In this document: positions 1 to 8,313 of the stretch, piece by piece
How the letters are laid out: each line of letters opens with the position of its first letter
How positions within the stretch are numbered: the first letter of the stretch is position 1
DNA from: Planctomycetota bacterium
GTDB taxonomy: Bacteria > Planctomycetota > UBA8108 > UBA1146
Assembly: GCA_002711105.1 (NCBI GenBank)
Contig: PAIH01000034.1
Location: 1-43,171 of the forward strand
Direction of reading: 5' to 3'
Length of the DNA: 43,171 nucleotides
Made by a program: the position numbers and the translations under genes
Notes under the pieces: generated by a model
Database searches by the model: none
Told to the model about the DNA's origin: nothing
The model's input: the letters and a program-made list of their open reading frames with translations, nothing else

Positions 1-1
1 G

Positions 2-1600
2 GCACAACAGGCGGCAGCCCAGCAACAGGCGGCGAAAAAGGCTGCGGCGTTGAAGGCGGCGCAACAAGCTGCTGCAGGGGGACAGGCCGTCAGGGCCAGT
101 GCCGCTGCGACGGTTCCTGGCTCGGTTTCAAAAAAGCCTCATCGACCGTTAGCGCCAACCCGCAAGTCTCGGCTGAAACAAACCGGGGTGGCTGGCGGTC
201 CACCACCGCGTGGCGATGGTGTCGCAGGGGCAGAGTCCAAAGCGGAGAGTCGCAAGAAGTTTTTCATCATCGGAGGATCTGTGGTCGCGGTTGTGGTGGT
301 GGTCGGTCTGTTTGCCATTTTCATGGGTGGTGATCCGCCGCTGGCTCCAGTGGAGCCAGCAGTGGATAAGGAGCCTGTAGTCGATCTCAAGGAACTTCGT
401 GAGAAGGAAGCACGCCTGGCTCTGGAGCGTGTCGAAAAGTCGAATGCTGAAGATCCGACCGATTGGATCGGGGGAGCCAATCGTCTGGGCGGTATTCTCA
501 ATGAGTACGCCAATACCGAGGCGGCCAGAGAAGCGGGTGATCTGCGACAGCAACTGTTGAATGACTGGAAAACCTCTGCCGAGCAATCGTGGGTTTCCAT
601 CAAGGGCGACGTCAGAGCGGCATTCGCCAGTGGAGAGTTCGATAAGGCCGCATCAATTCTGGAAAAACTTCCGAAGGTCTTCGAAGGAGCGGATGCGGTT
701 CTTACGGGCGCTTTCGTGAACGATCTGGATAATCTTCGCAGAGATGTCAAGGAACAATTGCGTTACAAAAAGCGACTCGATGAACTGTCGAACAGGGCGG
801 GGAATTACGCCCGTATGGGTTTTGAGGATATTGCTATCGCCATCATCGATGCGTTGCCAGAGAAAGTCGAAGACGAAGCTCCCGATGTCTGGCGGATCAA
901 AGAAGAACTGGTGAAAACCATCCAGCGCGAGGGGCTCGCGATGCTTCTGAATCGGGAAGAAGCAATGGAGGAAGAACTTGCGGAAGCGCGTCGACTGGAA
1001 GCCGAGCGCAAGAAGGAAGAACGTGAGCGTCGTTGGAGGGATCTTCGTGATTCGGTTCCCTGGGTGTCCTTGCTGGCGCGATCAAATCTCTACAACTGGG
1101 TGACCAGTAGTGACCGCCAACTGCTGACTCGTGGCCAATCTGCACTGTGGCGAGTTGTCGAGCGAGATGGGCTCGGGGTGTTGGTGGGGGACAATCGCAG
1201 TGGTAATGACATCTACACCGGGGTTTTCTCCAATCACTGGGAGGATTTCGTCTGCCAGTTTGAGGTCAGTCTCAAGACTGGTGCATTGCGAATATCCCCG
1301 CGAAGTCAGTCGAATCCAGGTACCGGAGCGCTTGCTGAACAGACCTCCCCGATGCTGGAACTGGGCGATGATTTTCCAAAGAATCGTTGGGTGAAGGTGA
1401 CCATTGAGGTTCACGGTGAATCGGTGGTGCTGCGCTATGGCGATGCGGGAACGGAGATGATTCTGGATTCGGAAACGACACGCATTCCCGCCACTGGAGG
1501 ACTGGTGTTCTGGATCGCCGATGGAACTCGTGTTGAACTGCGCGACGTGCGAGTGAAGTTGGTGAGCGATAGTCGAGATGGCGGCATCTTCGCCAAATAA
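2..1600 (+). CDS. Single-pass membrane protein with C-terminal DUF1080/LamG-like domain (5' end missing)
   Basis: The open frame runs off the left edge: codons from position 2 already encode an Ala/Gln/Lys-rich stretch, so the true start lies outside the window. A basic, Pro-rich segment precedes one transmembrane helix at about 260-325 (FFIIGGSVVAVVVVVGLFAI). A charged, probably coiled-coil region follows (about 370-1040). The last 170 residues alternate hydrophobic beta-strand patterns and end in FWIADGTRVELRDVRVKLV, which resembles the jelly-roll DUF1080/laminin-G-like domains common in planctomycete surface proteins. The likely topology is cytoplasmic N-terminus and exported C-terminus. 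No catalytic motif is visible, so the function is unknown; a tip-link or carbohydrate-binding role would be a guess. It is separated from groEL1 by a 268 bp gap and is probably not cotranscribed with it. Confidence 0.75.
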   Translation, partial: AQQAAAQQQAAKKAAALKAAQQAAAGGQAVRASAAATVPGSVSKKPHRPLAPTRKSRLKQTGVAGGPPPRGDGVAGAESKAESRKKFFIIGGSVVAVVVVVGLFAIFMGGDPPLAPVEPAVDKEPVVDLKELREKEARLALERVEKSNAEDPTDWIGGANRLGGILNEYANTEAAREAGDLRQQLLNDWKTSAEQSWVSIKGDVRAAFASGEFDKAASILEKLPKVFEGADAVLTGAFVNDLDNLRRDVKEQLRYKKRLDELSNRAGNYARMGFEDIAIAIIDALPEKVEDEAPDVWRIKEELVKTIQREGLAMLLNREEAMEEELAEARRLEAERKKEERERRWRDLRDSVPWVSLLARSNLYNWVTSSDRQLLTRGQSALWRVVERDGLGVLVGDNRSGNDIYTGVFSNHWEDFVCQFEVSLKTGALRISPRSQSNPGTGALAEQTSPMLELGDDFPKNRWVKVTIEVHGESVVLRYGDAGTEMILDSETTRIPATGGLVFWIADGTRVELRDVRVKLVSDSRDGGIFAK

Positions 1601-1614
1601 CAGGCTCGCCAATG

Positions 1615-1629
1615 CTGCCAACTTGGCAG
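1615..1629. terminator. Short hairpin after the first gene, weak terminator candidate
   Basis: CTGCCA (1615-1620) pairs with TGGCAG (1624-1629) across a three-base loop, 15 bases after the stop codon. Only a TTT run follows. CAGGGG (1634-1639) and CCCCTG (1653-1658) form a second possible stem. Either could end the upstream transcript, but neither has a proper U-tract. Confidence 0.3.
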
Positions 1630-1694
1630 TTTGCAGGGGGGCCTCATCCTGTCCCCTGTCGATTTGGCAGAAGATTTCTGCGGGTCTCTCCCGC

Positions 1695-1730
1695 TTTCTG
1701 TGCAAGTTATTACCTCATAATAAGTTATGA
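1695..1730 (+). promoter_or_regulatory. AT-rich island with inverted repeat upstream of groEL1
   Basis: Within the gap between the first gene and groEL1 the only AT-rich stretch carries the inverted repeat TTATTA-CCTCA-TAATAA (1707-1723) and a CATAAT hexamer (1716-1721) that could serve as a -10 box. No good -35 box is seen at the right distance. No CIRCE element (TTAGCACTC/GAGTGCTAA) was found, so HrcA control is not supported. The inverted repeat may be an operator, but that is inference. The rest of 1601-1868 holds nothing else recognisable besides the groEL1 ribosome-binding site. Confidence 0.3.
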
Positions 1731-1868
1731 AGTGGCCTCTCGAGCCGGATGGCCCGACGTTTGCGTGGAGAAGAATAGGCCCTGGTGCTTGTCAGGGGAT
1801 GCAACGGGTCGGCGATGGTGACAAGAACTTGTGACTGGATGCGCACGGGACAAATAGGAGGAGCCAGC

Positions 1869-3503
1869 ATGGCAAAAGAACTGACTTTTGAAGACAAGGC
1901 ACGCGAGAAATTGCTGGCCGGTGCGGCCAAGGTCGCTAAAGCGGTCCGCACGACTTTGGGTCCCCGCGGACGCCACGCCGTCATTGATCGGTCATGGGGT
2001 GGACCGAAAATTTCCAAGGACGGTGCGACGGTTGCCGAACAGATTGAACTGACTGATCGTGTTGAAAATCTTGGAGCTCGTATGCTGAGAGAAGCGGGAG
2101 CGAAGACGGCACGTGATTCCGGCGATGGAAGCACTACTGCGACAGTGGTGGCGGAAGCTGTTTTCCGGCAAGGGATGCGGCAAGTAATCGCTGGTGAGAA
2201 CCCGGTTCTTTTACAGCGGGCACTCATCTCTGTTTCCGACAAGATTGTCTCCAAGTTAGAGGAGTACAGCGAACCGATCAATGATCAAGAATCGATCATC
2301 AGCGTTGCCACCATTTCTGCCAATAACGATACCTCTATTGGCAAGATTATCGCTGAGGCTATCGAGGCCGTTGGTGACGATGGTGTCTGTACGATTGAGG
2401 AAGGCAAGAGTATCGAAAGCACGTTAGACGTGGTGGAAGGCTTGCACTTTGATCGAGGTTACATCTCCCAGCAATTTGTTGCAGAGCCCGACTCGGCGGA
2501 GATTGTTCTGGAAAACCCTTACATCCTCATCATGGAAGAGAAGATCTCGAATATCTCCCAGGTCGTGGGAGTTTTGGAAAAAGTGGTCGAGAAACGGAAT
2601 CCGTTACTGATCATTGCCGAAGATGTCGATGGAGAAGCCCTCTCGACTCTCGTCGTGAACTGTCAGCGGGGAGTGCTCAATGTTGCTGCCGTGAAGGCAC
2701 CCGGTTATGGAGAGAGACGGAAGGCGATGCTGCAGGATATTGCCATCGCAACCGGTGGTAGAGCCATCTTCTCAGATCTCGGGATCGAACCGGGATCGAT
2801 CAAGATTTCTGATCTGGGCCGTGCCAAGAAGATCGAGATCAATTCGCAGCTGACAACGGTGATCCAGGGAGCTGGTAAGAAGCAGGATGTAGAAGAACGT
2901 TGTCGATTGATCCGGCTGGAGATCGATAACGCTACCAGCGACTATGATCGAGAGAAATTGCAGGAGAGATTAGCCCGGCTGGTCGGTGGTATCGCAGTGA
3001 TCCGCGTCGGCGGATCCACCGAAGGAGAAGTCAAGGAGCGCAAAAAACGCTACGAGAATGCTTTGGCAGCGACGCAGTCCGCCCTCGAGGCAGGGATTCT
3101 CCCCGGTGGGGGGCTTGCCTTGATCCACTGTTCCGATGCTGTCGCCGAGATGCGTTTCCGTGATCCTCTCGAAAGGACGGCTGCGAGAATTCTGGCGAAA
3201 GCGCTGGAAGAACCTTTCCGACAACTGGCCCAGAATGCAGGAGTAGAACCTTCGAAACTCATTCGTGAGATCCGTAATCTGAATGATGACACCTCCGGGT
3301 ACGATTTTGCACGTTTAGAGGTGTGCGATCTGTTCGAAGCGGGAATCATCGATTCTTGCGATGTGACCCGCAGTGCGCTTCAGAATGCGGTCAGTACCGC
3401 CACCATGATCCTGACTTCCGATACCGTCGTTACCGACATTCCCAAGGAAACGGAAGAAGAAGATCACCATGACCACGACCACGAAGGCGTTGGAGCATTC
3501 TAA
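1869..3503 (+). CDS. groEL1: Chaperonin GroEL, divergent paralogue with His/Asp-rich tail
   Basis: Hsp60 chaperonin, 544 residues, the usual family length. ATG at 1869 is chosen because AGGAGG lies just upstream and MAKELTFEDKAR matches the family N-terminus; the frame is open further upstream without such support. ATP-site signatures KDGATVA and GDGSTTAT are present. Three features are unusual. The hydrolysis aspartate (E. coli D398, in VEDAL) is Asn here (YENAL, residue 397, codon 3057-3059). The apical-domain residues equivalent to E. coli P202 and Y203 are both Gln (residues 201-202). The C-terminus is EEEDHHDHDHEGVGAF instead of a Gly-Gly-Met tail, similar in kind to the His-rich tail of mycobacterial GroEL1. 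The gene leads an operon with a second, more canonical groEL 31 bases downstream. No groES is in the window. It is probably a specialised chaperonin subunit, perhaps with altered ATPase, but that is untested. Confidence 0.96.
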   Translation: MAKELTFEDKAREKLLAGAAKVAKAVRTTLGPRGRHAVIDRSWGGPKISKDGATVAEQIELTDRVENLGARMLREAGAKTARDSGDGSTTATVVAEAVFRQGMRQVIAGENPVLLQRALISVSDKIVSKLEEYSEPINDQESIISVATISANNDTSIGKIIAEAIEAVGDDGVCTIEEGKSIESTLDVVEGLHFDRGYISQQFVAEPDSAEIVLENPYILIMEEKISNISQVVGVLEKVVEKRNPLLIIAEDVDGEALSTLVVNCQRGVLNVAAVKAPGYGERRKAMLQDIAIATGGRAIFSDLGIEPGSIKISDLGRAKKIEINSQLTTVIQGAGKKQDVEERCRLIRLEIDNATSDYDREKLQERLARLVGGIAVIRVGGSTEGEVKERKKRYENALAATQSALEAGILPGGGLALIHCSDAVAEMRFRDPLERTAARILAKALEEPFRQLAQNAGVEPSKLIREIRNLNDDTSGYDFARLEVCDLFEAGIIDSCDVTRSALQNAVSTATMILTSDTVVTDIPKETEEEDHHDHDHEGVGAF

Positions 3504-3534
3504 ATCTGAAAAGACGACATGAGGGAGCACGATC

Positions 3535-5139
3535 ATGACCAAACAAATACTCTTTGACGAAGATGCCAGACGCCAACTTCAAAAGGGGATCAGTACCCTG
3601 GCCCGTACCGTCAAGGTGACTTACGGTCCAGGCGGCCGCAGTGTATTGCTGGAGAAAGGCCTCGGTAAATCCGTGGTGACCCGGGACGGTCAGACCGTTT
3701 CTCGAGAAATCGAGGTGCCCCAGCCGTTCGAGAACATGGGAGCTCGTCTGATCAATGAAGTCGCCAGCAAGACCAATAAGGAAGTGGGAGATGGCACCAC
3801 TTCCGCTGTTATTCTCGCAGAGGCGATGATCAAGCGCGGAAGTCGCTATGCGTTGTCTGGAGTCAATCCGGTCGAACTCCGCAGGGGGATCGATAAGGCT
3901 GTAGCTACTGCCGTCCGCGAACTGGAATCGATCGCCACTCCTGTCAAGAAAAAACAGGAGGTAGTGCAAGTAGGGACCATCGCTGCTAACGAACAGGAAC
4001 TGGGTAAGTTGTTCGGAGAAGCGATCCACAAGGTAGGCGAACGAGGAGTCGTCACCGTCGAGGAGAATGACGGCATCGAGACCGATCTCGATCTGGTCGA
4101 AGGACTGGAAATCGATAAGGGTTGGATTTCACCTTACTTCGTCACCGACAGAGTCACTGGTTTGTGCGTTATGGAGAAGCCCTGGATTCTGTTCACCGAC
4201 CACAAGATTTCGAATATCCAGGATCTGTTACCAGTTCTGGAGCAGGTGGTTCCGACCCAACGTCCTCTGGTGGTGATCGCTGAAGATGTGGAAGGCGAGG
4301 CTCTCGCGGGTCTGCTTCTCAACAAATTGCGTGGCGTACTGCCAGTGGTTGCTGTCAAGGCTCCAGGCTTTGGAGATCGTCGTAAGGCCTTGCTCGAGGA
4401 TCTCGCCATCGTCACCGGTGGGCAAGTTGTTGCCAAGGACACCGGAGTGACGTGGGACATGGTCGGCAAGGATCAACTTGGATCGGTGACGAAAGTCGAG
4501 ATCTCGCAAGAGCGTACGATTTTCTTCCGTGGAAAAAGTAATGCCGACGCGATTGAACAGCGTTGCGATCAAATCGAAGCTCAGATCGAACAGACCACTT
4601 CAAATTATGATCGTGAAAAACTGGAGGAACGACTCGCCAGGATCCAGGGCAAGATTGCCGTGATTCGCGTCGGTGGGTTCACCGAGCTGGAAATCAAAGA
4701 GCGTAAGTCGCGTGCCGAAGATGCTCTCAGCGCAACTCGTGCTGCGATGATGGAGGGGATCGTTCCTGGAGCTGGAACCGCTTTCCTGCGGATCCACGAG
4801 AAGGTTGCCGCGACCAGGGTCTCCGGGGAAGCGCGCCACGGAGTGTCGGTCGTCGCTGATGCCTTGCTGGAGCCGACCACTCAGCTTGCGCGCAACGCAG
4901 GCTTCGATGGGCCCGCTGTGGTGGCAGAAGTGCTGGAGTACGAAGATCTGGAAATGGGATTCGACACGGTAAAGGGCAAGATGGTCGATCTGACTCGCAC
5001 CGGAATCGTAGATCCAGTGAAGGTTCTCAGGGTAGCTCTTCAGAATGCTGCCAGCGTAGCCACCTTGTTCCTGACTTCCGACACTGCCATCACTGATCTT
5101 GAAAAAGACGAGAAGGCAGTGGAGGGCGCACTCGTCTAG
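3535..5139 (+). CDS. groEL2: Chaperonin GroEL, more canonical paralogue
   Basis: Second Hsp60 subunit, 534 residues, ATG at 3535 after GAGGGAGC. It assembles into the double-ring folding chamber in the cytoplasm. [12 protein letters not shown] and GDGTTSAV of the nucleotide site are present, and the hydrolysis aspartate is kept ([11 protein letters not shown], residue 396), unlike the paralogue upstream. The apical binding ridge reads KGWISPYFV, with Trp for the usual Tyr199 but Tyr203 and Phe204 kept. The C-terminus ends [15 protein letters not shown] with no GGM repeat. It lies 31 bases after groEL1 and 10 bases before dnaJ, so cotranscription and translational linkage are likely. Whether the two paralogues form mixed rings cannot be told from sequence. 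Confidence 0.97.
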   Translation: MTKQILFDEDARRQLQKGISTLARTVKVTYGPGGRSVLLEKGLGKSVVTRDGQTVSREIEVPQPFENMGARLINEVASKTNKEVGDGTTSAVILAEAMIKRGSRYALSGVNPVELRRGIDKAVATAVRELESIATPVKKKQEVVQVGTIAANEQELGKLFGEAIHKVGERGVVTVEENDGIETDLDLVEGLEIDKGWISPYFVTDRVTGLCVMEKPWILFTDHKISNIQDLLPVLEQVVPTQRPLVVIAEDVEGEALAGLLLNKLRGVLPVVAVKAPGFGDRRKALLEDLAIVTGGQVVAKDTGVTWDMVGKDQLGSVTKVEISQERTIFFRGKSNADAIEQRCDQIEAQIEQTTSNYDREKLEERLARIQGKIAVIRVGGFTELEIKERKSRAEDALSATRAAMMEGIVPGAGTAFLRIHEKVAATRVSGEARHGVSVVADALLEPTTQLARNAGFDGPAVVAEVLEYEDLEMGFDTVKGKMVDLTRTGIVDPVKVLRVALQNAASVATLFLTSDTAITDLEKDEKAVEGALV

Positions 5140-5149
5140 GGGGAATCGG

Positions 5150-6265
5150 ATGGCTTCCAGAGATTACTATGATGTTCTCGGTGTATCTCGCGATGCCGAC
5201 GACGGTGAAATCAAAAAGGCCTACAAGAAACTGGCCCTGAAGTATCATCCGGACAAGAACCCTGGCAACGATAATGCGGAGAAGTCCTTCAAAGAGGCTG
5301 CTGAAGCCTACGACGTCTTGCGCGATCCAGAGAAGCGGCGCATCTATGATGCGCACGGTCACGAAGGCCTTTCCGGTACCGGAGCTGGTTTCTCCGATGT
5401 AGAGGACATCTTCAGAGTCTTCGGTGACATCTTCGGAGGAGGTGGCGGTGGAGGTATCTTCGGCGATCTCTTTGGTGGCGGTGGGCAGACTCGCCGCGGT
5501 GAAAGCTTGGCAGCACATGTCCAGGTAACTCTCGAAGAAGCTGCCGCCGGAACTACCCGAACCATCAGTTTACGTCGCAAAGTCGGTTGCGACACATGTA
5601 TGGGAAGTGGAGCCAGTCCCGGTACCCAACCGATCCGGTGTGGTACTTGTTCCGGGGAAGGATATGTCCTTCGATCTCAGGGCTTCTTCAGCATTCGGAC
5701 ACCTTGTCCTGCTTGCCACACCAAGGGGGAGTTGATCAAGGATCCCTGTAAAAATTGTTCCGGGGCAGGCCTGATGCAAAAGGTCGATGAAATCGTGATC
5801 GAGATTCCGGCCGGTATCAGCGAAGGGACCCGATTACGTGTGACTGGCTGTGGCAATGAAGGCGCCCATGGAGTACCGGCCGGAGACTTGCAGGTCGTGA
5901 TTCGTTACGAAACCCATGCCTTCTTTACACGAGAACAAGACGATGTCTGCTTTGAATTGCCGATAGCCTACTCTCAGGCCGCTCTCGGTGCAGAAGTTGA
6001 AGTACCAACCCTCGAAGGAAAAGCCGTTCTTACCATCCCACCGGGAACGCAGAGTGGGGATAAGCTGCGGATGAAGGGGATGGGATTCCCTTCCCTGCAT
6101 TCGAGGCGAAAGGGTGATCAACTGGTACAGACGATCATCGAGGTGCCGACTCGCCTGAGCGAGAAGGAACAAGATCTACTGCGACAACTAGCGGATATTG
6201 AAGAGAAGGAAGTAGGAACTCGTCGTCGAGGATTTCTCGACCGGCTCAAGGAATACCTCGGGTAG
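5150..6265 (+). CDS. dnaJ: Chaperone DnaJ (class A Hsp40)
   Basis: Co-chaperone that stimulates the DnaK ATPase and delivers clients. ATG at 5150 (371 residues) follows GGGGGAATCGG and gives the standard start [16 protein letters not shown]; the open frame extends upstream into groEL2 but without family similarity. Order of domains: J domain at residues 1-70 with the HPD triad (YHPDKNPG), Gly/Phe-rich linker with a [10 protein letters not shown] run, then four Cys-x2-Cys zinc-finger units ([32 protein letters not shown]; the third lacks the final Gly-x-Gly form), then the substrate-binding C-terminal beta domains. It lies between groEL2 and grpE; dnaK is not in the window. A full-length class A protein, no oddities. 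Confidence 0.98.
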   Translation: MASRDYYDVLGVSRDADDGEIKKAYKKLALKYHPDKNPGNDNAEKSFKEAAEAYDVLRDPEKRRIYDAHGHEGLSGTGAGFSDVEDIFRVFGDIFGGGGGGGIFGDLFGGGGQTRRGESLAAHVQVTLEEAAAGTTRTISLRRKVGCDTCMGSGASPGTQPIRCGTCSGEGYVLRSQGFFSIRTPCPACHTKGELIKDPCKNCSGAGLMQKVDEIVIEIPAGISEGTRLRVTGCGNEGAHGVPAGDLQVVIRYETHAFFTREQDDVCFELPIAYSQAALGAEVEVPTLEGKAVLTIPPGTQSGDKLRMKGMGFPSLHSRRKGDQLVQTIIEVPTRLSEKEQDLLRQLADIEEKEVGTRRRGFLDRLKEYLG

Positions 6266-6276
6266 GAGGAGACTTC

Positions 6277-6837
6277 ATGACAGAACATGATCAAGATCCG
6301 CCGAGTGATCAGGAAGAGGATCAAATGGAATCAGAGGATCCGATCGTCGCTCCCTCTGACGAGGAGACCGCAGACGATTCCGTCGCCAATGATCAGGAAT
6401 TCCTGGTTAATCAACTGCAGCTAGCACGTGCAGAACTGGAGAACTTTCGGCGTCGCACCCAGATGGAACGTCTAGTGCTTCGTCAAAGGATCGTTGCAGA
6501 CGTTTTCAAGACCTTCTTGCCGGTTTTGGATGGTCTTACCGCTGCGCTCAAGGCTGACGCTGGAGAATCAGAGCCGGCCGGGATTCGCGACGGCTTGCAA
6601 CTTATCGCAGGTAAGGCCGATGAAATCCTCAAGGAACTGGGCATCGAGTCGGTCGCTGCGGTTGGCGAAGACTTCGATCCAGAAGTTCACGAAGCTATTC
6701 TTCAGGTGGATCAGCCTGGTTCTCGCAACGGTGAGATCGTGGAAGAAATCGATCGTGGATATCGCTGTGGTGATCAGCTGATTCGAGCTTCCCGGGTCGT
6801 TGTGGCACGCACTGGAGAGACTTCGCAGGGAGCCTGA
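6277..6837 (+). CDS. grpE: Nucleotide exchange factor GrpE
   Basis: Exchange factor for DnaK, 186 residues. ATG at 6277 follows GGTAGGAGGAGACTTC, an excellent ribosome-binding site. An acidic, disordered N-terminus (about 45 residues) is followed by the long dimerising helix (ENFRRRTQMERLVLRQRI) and the C-terminal beta wing with the family signature FDPEVHEAILQV and GYRCGDQLIRASRVVVAR. It starts 11 bases after dnaJ and its stop TGA is followed almost at once by the start of the zinc-ribbon gene (TGAAATG). dnaJ-grpE linkage next to groEL without dnaK indicates a rearranged heat-shock cluster. Confidence 0.97.
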   Translation: MTEHDQDPPSDQEEDQMESEDPIVAPSDEETADDSVANDQEFLVNQLQLARAELENFRRRTQMERLVLRQRIVADVFKTFLPVLDGLTAALKADAGESEPAGIRDGLQLIAGKADEILKELGIESVAAVGEDFDPEVHEAILQVDQPGSRNGEIVEEIDRGYRCGDQLIRASRVVVARTGETSQGA

Positions 6838-6838
6838 A

Positions 6839-7177
6839 ATGCCAACCTACGATTACGTCTGCGATGGCTGTGATCATCGCTTTGAACTGTTCCAGAAGTT
6901 CGATGAAAAACTGAAGAGAACTTGTGGTGAATGCGGCGAGAAGAAACTTCGTCGACTGATAGGTGCCGGTGGTGCTGTCCTCTTCAAGGGGAGTGGTTTT
7001 TACGAAACCGATTACCGCAGTTCTGAATACAAGAAACGTGAGAAGGAAGAATCGACAGGCGGCTCTTCAGCAGATTCTGCAGACAAGAAATCAAAGAAGA
7101 ATGACGGGAATTCTGCCAACAGCAGCGGCGAAAGCAAATCAGGGGAGGCAAAGAGTGAAGGAGGTTCATCCTCTTGA
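6839..7177 (+). CDS. FmdB-family zinc-ribbon protein
   Basis: Small protein of 112 residues. ATG at 6839 gives MPTYDYVCDGCDHRFELFQ, the exact start form of the FmdB regulatory family; the frame is open a little further upstream inside grpE but without family similarity. Two Cys pairs (CDGC, CGEC) form the zinc ribbon in residues 8-35. The motif LFKGSGFYETDYR, typical of the family, follows. The C-terminal third is a Ser/Lys/Glu-rich low-complexity tail. Members are widespread and mostly uncharacterised; some affect formamidase or porin expression, so no specific role is claimed. It sits in the chaperone operon and its stop overlaps the next start. Confidence 0.9.
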   Translation: MPTYDYVCDGCDHRFELFQKFDEKLKRTCGECGEKKLRRLIGAGGAVLFKGSGFYETDYRSSEYKKREKEESTGGSSADSADKKSKKNDGNSANSSGESKSGEAKSEGGSSS

Positions 7178-7371
7178 AACGTTCTTTTTTGTGTCCCGTG
7201 TGCAAGGATTCGGATTCGCCGGTGCTCAAGGACGGGAGACACTTTCCCTTCTGTAGCGAATCCTGCAAGGACCGCGATCTGGGTGGCTGGTTACGAGATC
7301 AGTATCGTATAGGTTCTCGACCTGCGGGATCAGACGAGCTTCCTGAAACGACCGAACCGCCGCAGGATTGA
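7174..7371 (+). CDS. yacG: YacG-like zinc-binding protein (DNA gyrase inhibitor family)
   Basis: 65 residues starting at TTG 7174, whose last two bases overlap the TGA of the preceding gene; GGAGG (7160-7164) precedes it. The family pattern is complete: CPVC near the N-terminus, then FPFCSESCKDRDLGGWL, the C-x3-C plus D-L-G-x-W motif of YacG. In E. coli YacG binds GyrB and inhibits gyrase, which is family knowledge and not visible here. The C-terminal 15 residues are acidic and Pro-rich as usual. It is the last gene of the groEL-dnaJ-grpE operon; the next gene is convergent. Confidence 0.88.
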   Translation: MKRSFLCPVCKDSDSPVLKDGRHFPFCSESCKDRDLGGWLRDQYRIGSRPAGSDELPETTEPPQD

Positions 7372-7430
7372 CAACTCCGATCCGGATACATCCGGGCACG
7401 GGGCTGCCGATGGCCGCCGTCGCTGGCTCG

Positions 7431-8273
7431 TCACTTTGGAGCTAGATGTTCGCGGATCCACTTCGAGGGCCGGATCCACTCTTCGATGGTCTGCTTGTCG
7501 CCGTACCCCTGGCACCACGCCGCAATGTCGGCGGGCTGGTAGCCGGGGGAGGTACTACCTACCAGCAGCGACAGCCAGGTCTTCTGGCTCTGTCCAATGA
7601 ACTCGACCTGGACCGTTTCCTTCGGCAGCAGCTTCAGCTTGATTTCACCTGTGACCAGCTGCCCGTCCTGACCGCAGGGGAGACCGATGTCGCGCGCGCG
7701 CTGAATAAGGCTGCGCTGCCATGCCGGAGAGATCTGCAGGTACGGCCCCCGGTGAAGGCCAAAATGCAGGTGCTCGGGATAGCGACCGTTCTCCTCGCTC
7801 TTGTTGGCGCCGACGAATCCGATCAGTTGACCACGAGTGACCTGGTCGCCGACCTGGACGCGCCGATCAGCGGCCAGATGCACGTAGACGGAGCAGATGA
7901 GCTCTAGATCCTCTTCTTTGGAAGTCGGCAGCTGGTGCTCGACAACGATCACGTTGCCGAGATTCCAGTGCATATGCCCGTCCGGGTCGGTCCAGGTCGG
8001 GCTGAAGTCGGAATACACAACGTGGCCGTCGGCTACGCTGAAAACCTTCGTGCCACCGTCGACCCAGACGTCCTCCGCGAGGTGGTAAGAACCGGCAAAA
8101 GGCGATCTTTTCGTGCGCGAGATGTATTTGCCGAAGTTGCCCTTGCCGCGGATTCCCGAGAGGTATCCGTCGCATGGATACTGGAAGACGGCAGGCTCGA
8201 CCGAGGGCTTCTGGACCGAGTCGGTACCCAGCAGGAACAGGGCCCCGATTGCGATCCAGCAAGGAAACAGCAT
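7431..8273 (-). CDS. Secreted M23-family metallopeptidase
   Basis: 280 residues. ATG (complement of 8271-8273) has AGGAG on the minus strand seven bases upstream, and the first 20 residues form a signal peptide or membrane anchor. The LytM/M23 fold is shown by HLAEDV (H64, D68 of the HxxxD motif), a DGHVVY turn, and PEHLHFG (H168 and H170 of HxH). M23 enzymes are zinc endopeptidases that cut peptidoglycan cross-links or, in some families, other Gly-rich peptides. The C-terminal 90 residues have no motif I recognise. By eye the codons are richer in third-position G/C than the neighbours, which hints at a different history. It is convergent with yacG and 40 bases downstream of the prepilin-like gene on the same strand. 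Confidence 0.9.
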   Translation of the reverse strand: MLFPCWIAIGALFLLGTDSVQKPSVEPAVFQYPCDGYLSGIRGKGNFGKYISRTKRSPFAGSYHLAEDVWVDGGTKVFSVADGHVVYSDFSPTWTDPDGHMHWNLGNVIVVEHQLPTSKEEDLELICSVYVHLAADRRVQVGDQVTRGQLIGFVGANKSEENGRYPEHLHFGLHRGPYLQISPAWQRSLIQRARDIGLPCGQDGQLVTGEIKLKLLPKETVQVEFIGQSQKTWLSLLVGSTSPGYQPADIAAWCQGYGDKQTIEEWIRPSKWIREHLAPK

Positions 8274-8313
8274 GACATTGCTCCTGATATTATCGACAGA
8301 TCAAGAAGCCAGG

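Noticed and set aside
139-750. 203-codon minus-strand frame within the first gene
   Set aside because: Ser/Arg-rich composition typical of antisense shadow; no start signal; the plus frame shows a membrane helix and a domain.
1601-1868. CIRCE/HrcA operator before groEL1
   Set aside because: The TTAGCACTC/GAGTGCTAA repeat is absent on both strands; only an unrelated short AT inverted repeat is present.
7446-7907. 153-codon plus-strand frame opposite the M23 peptidase
   Set aside because: The minus frame has catalytic motifs, a signal peptide and a ribosome-binding site; the plus frame has none.
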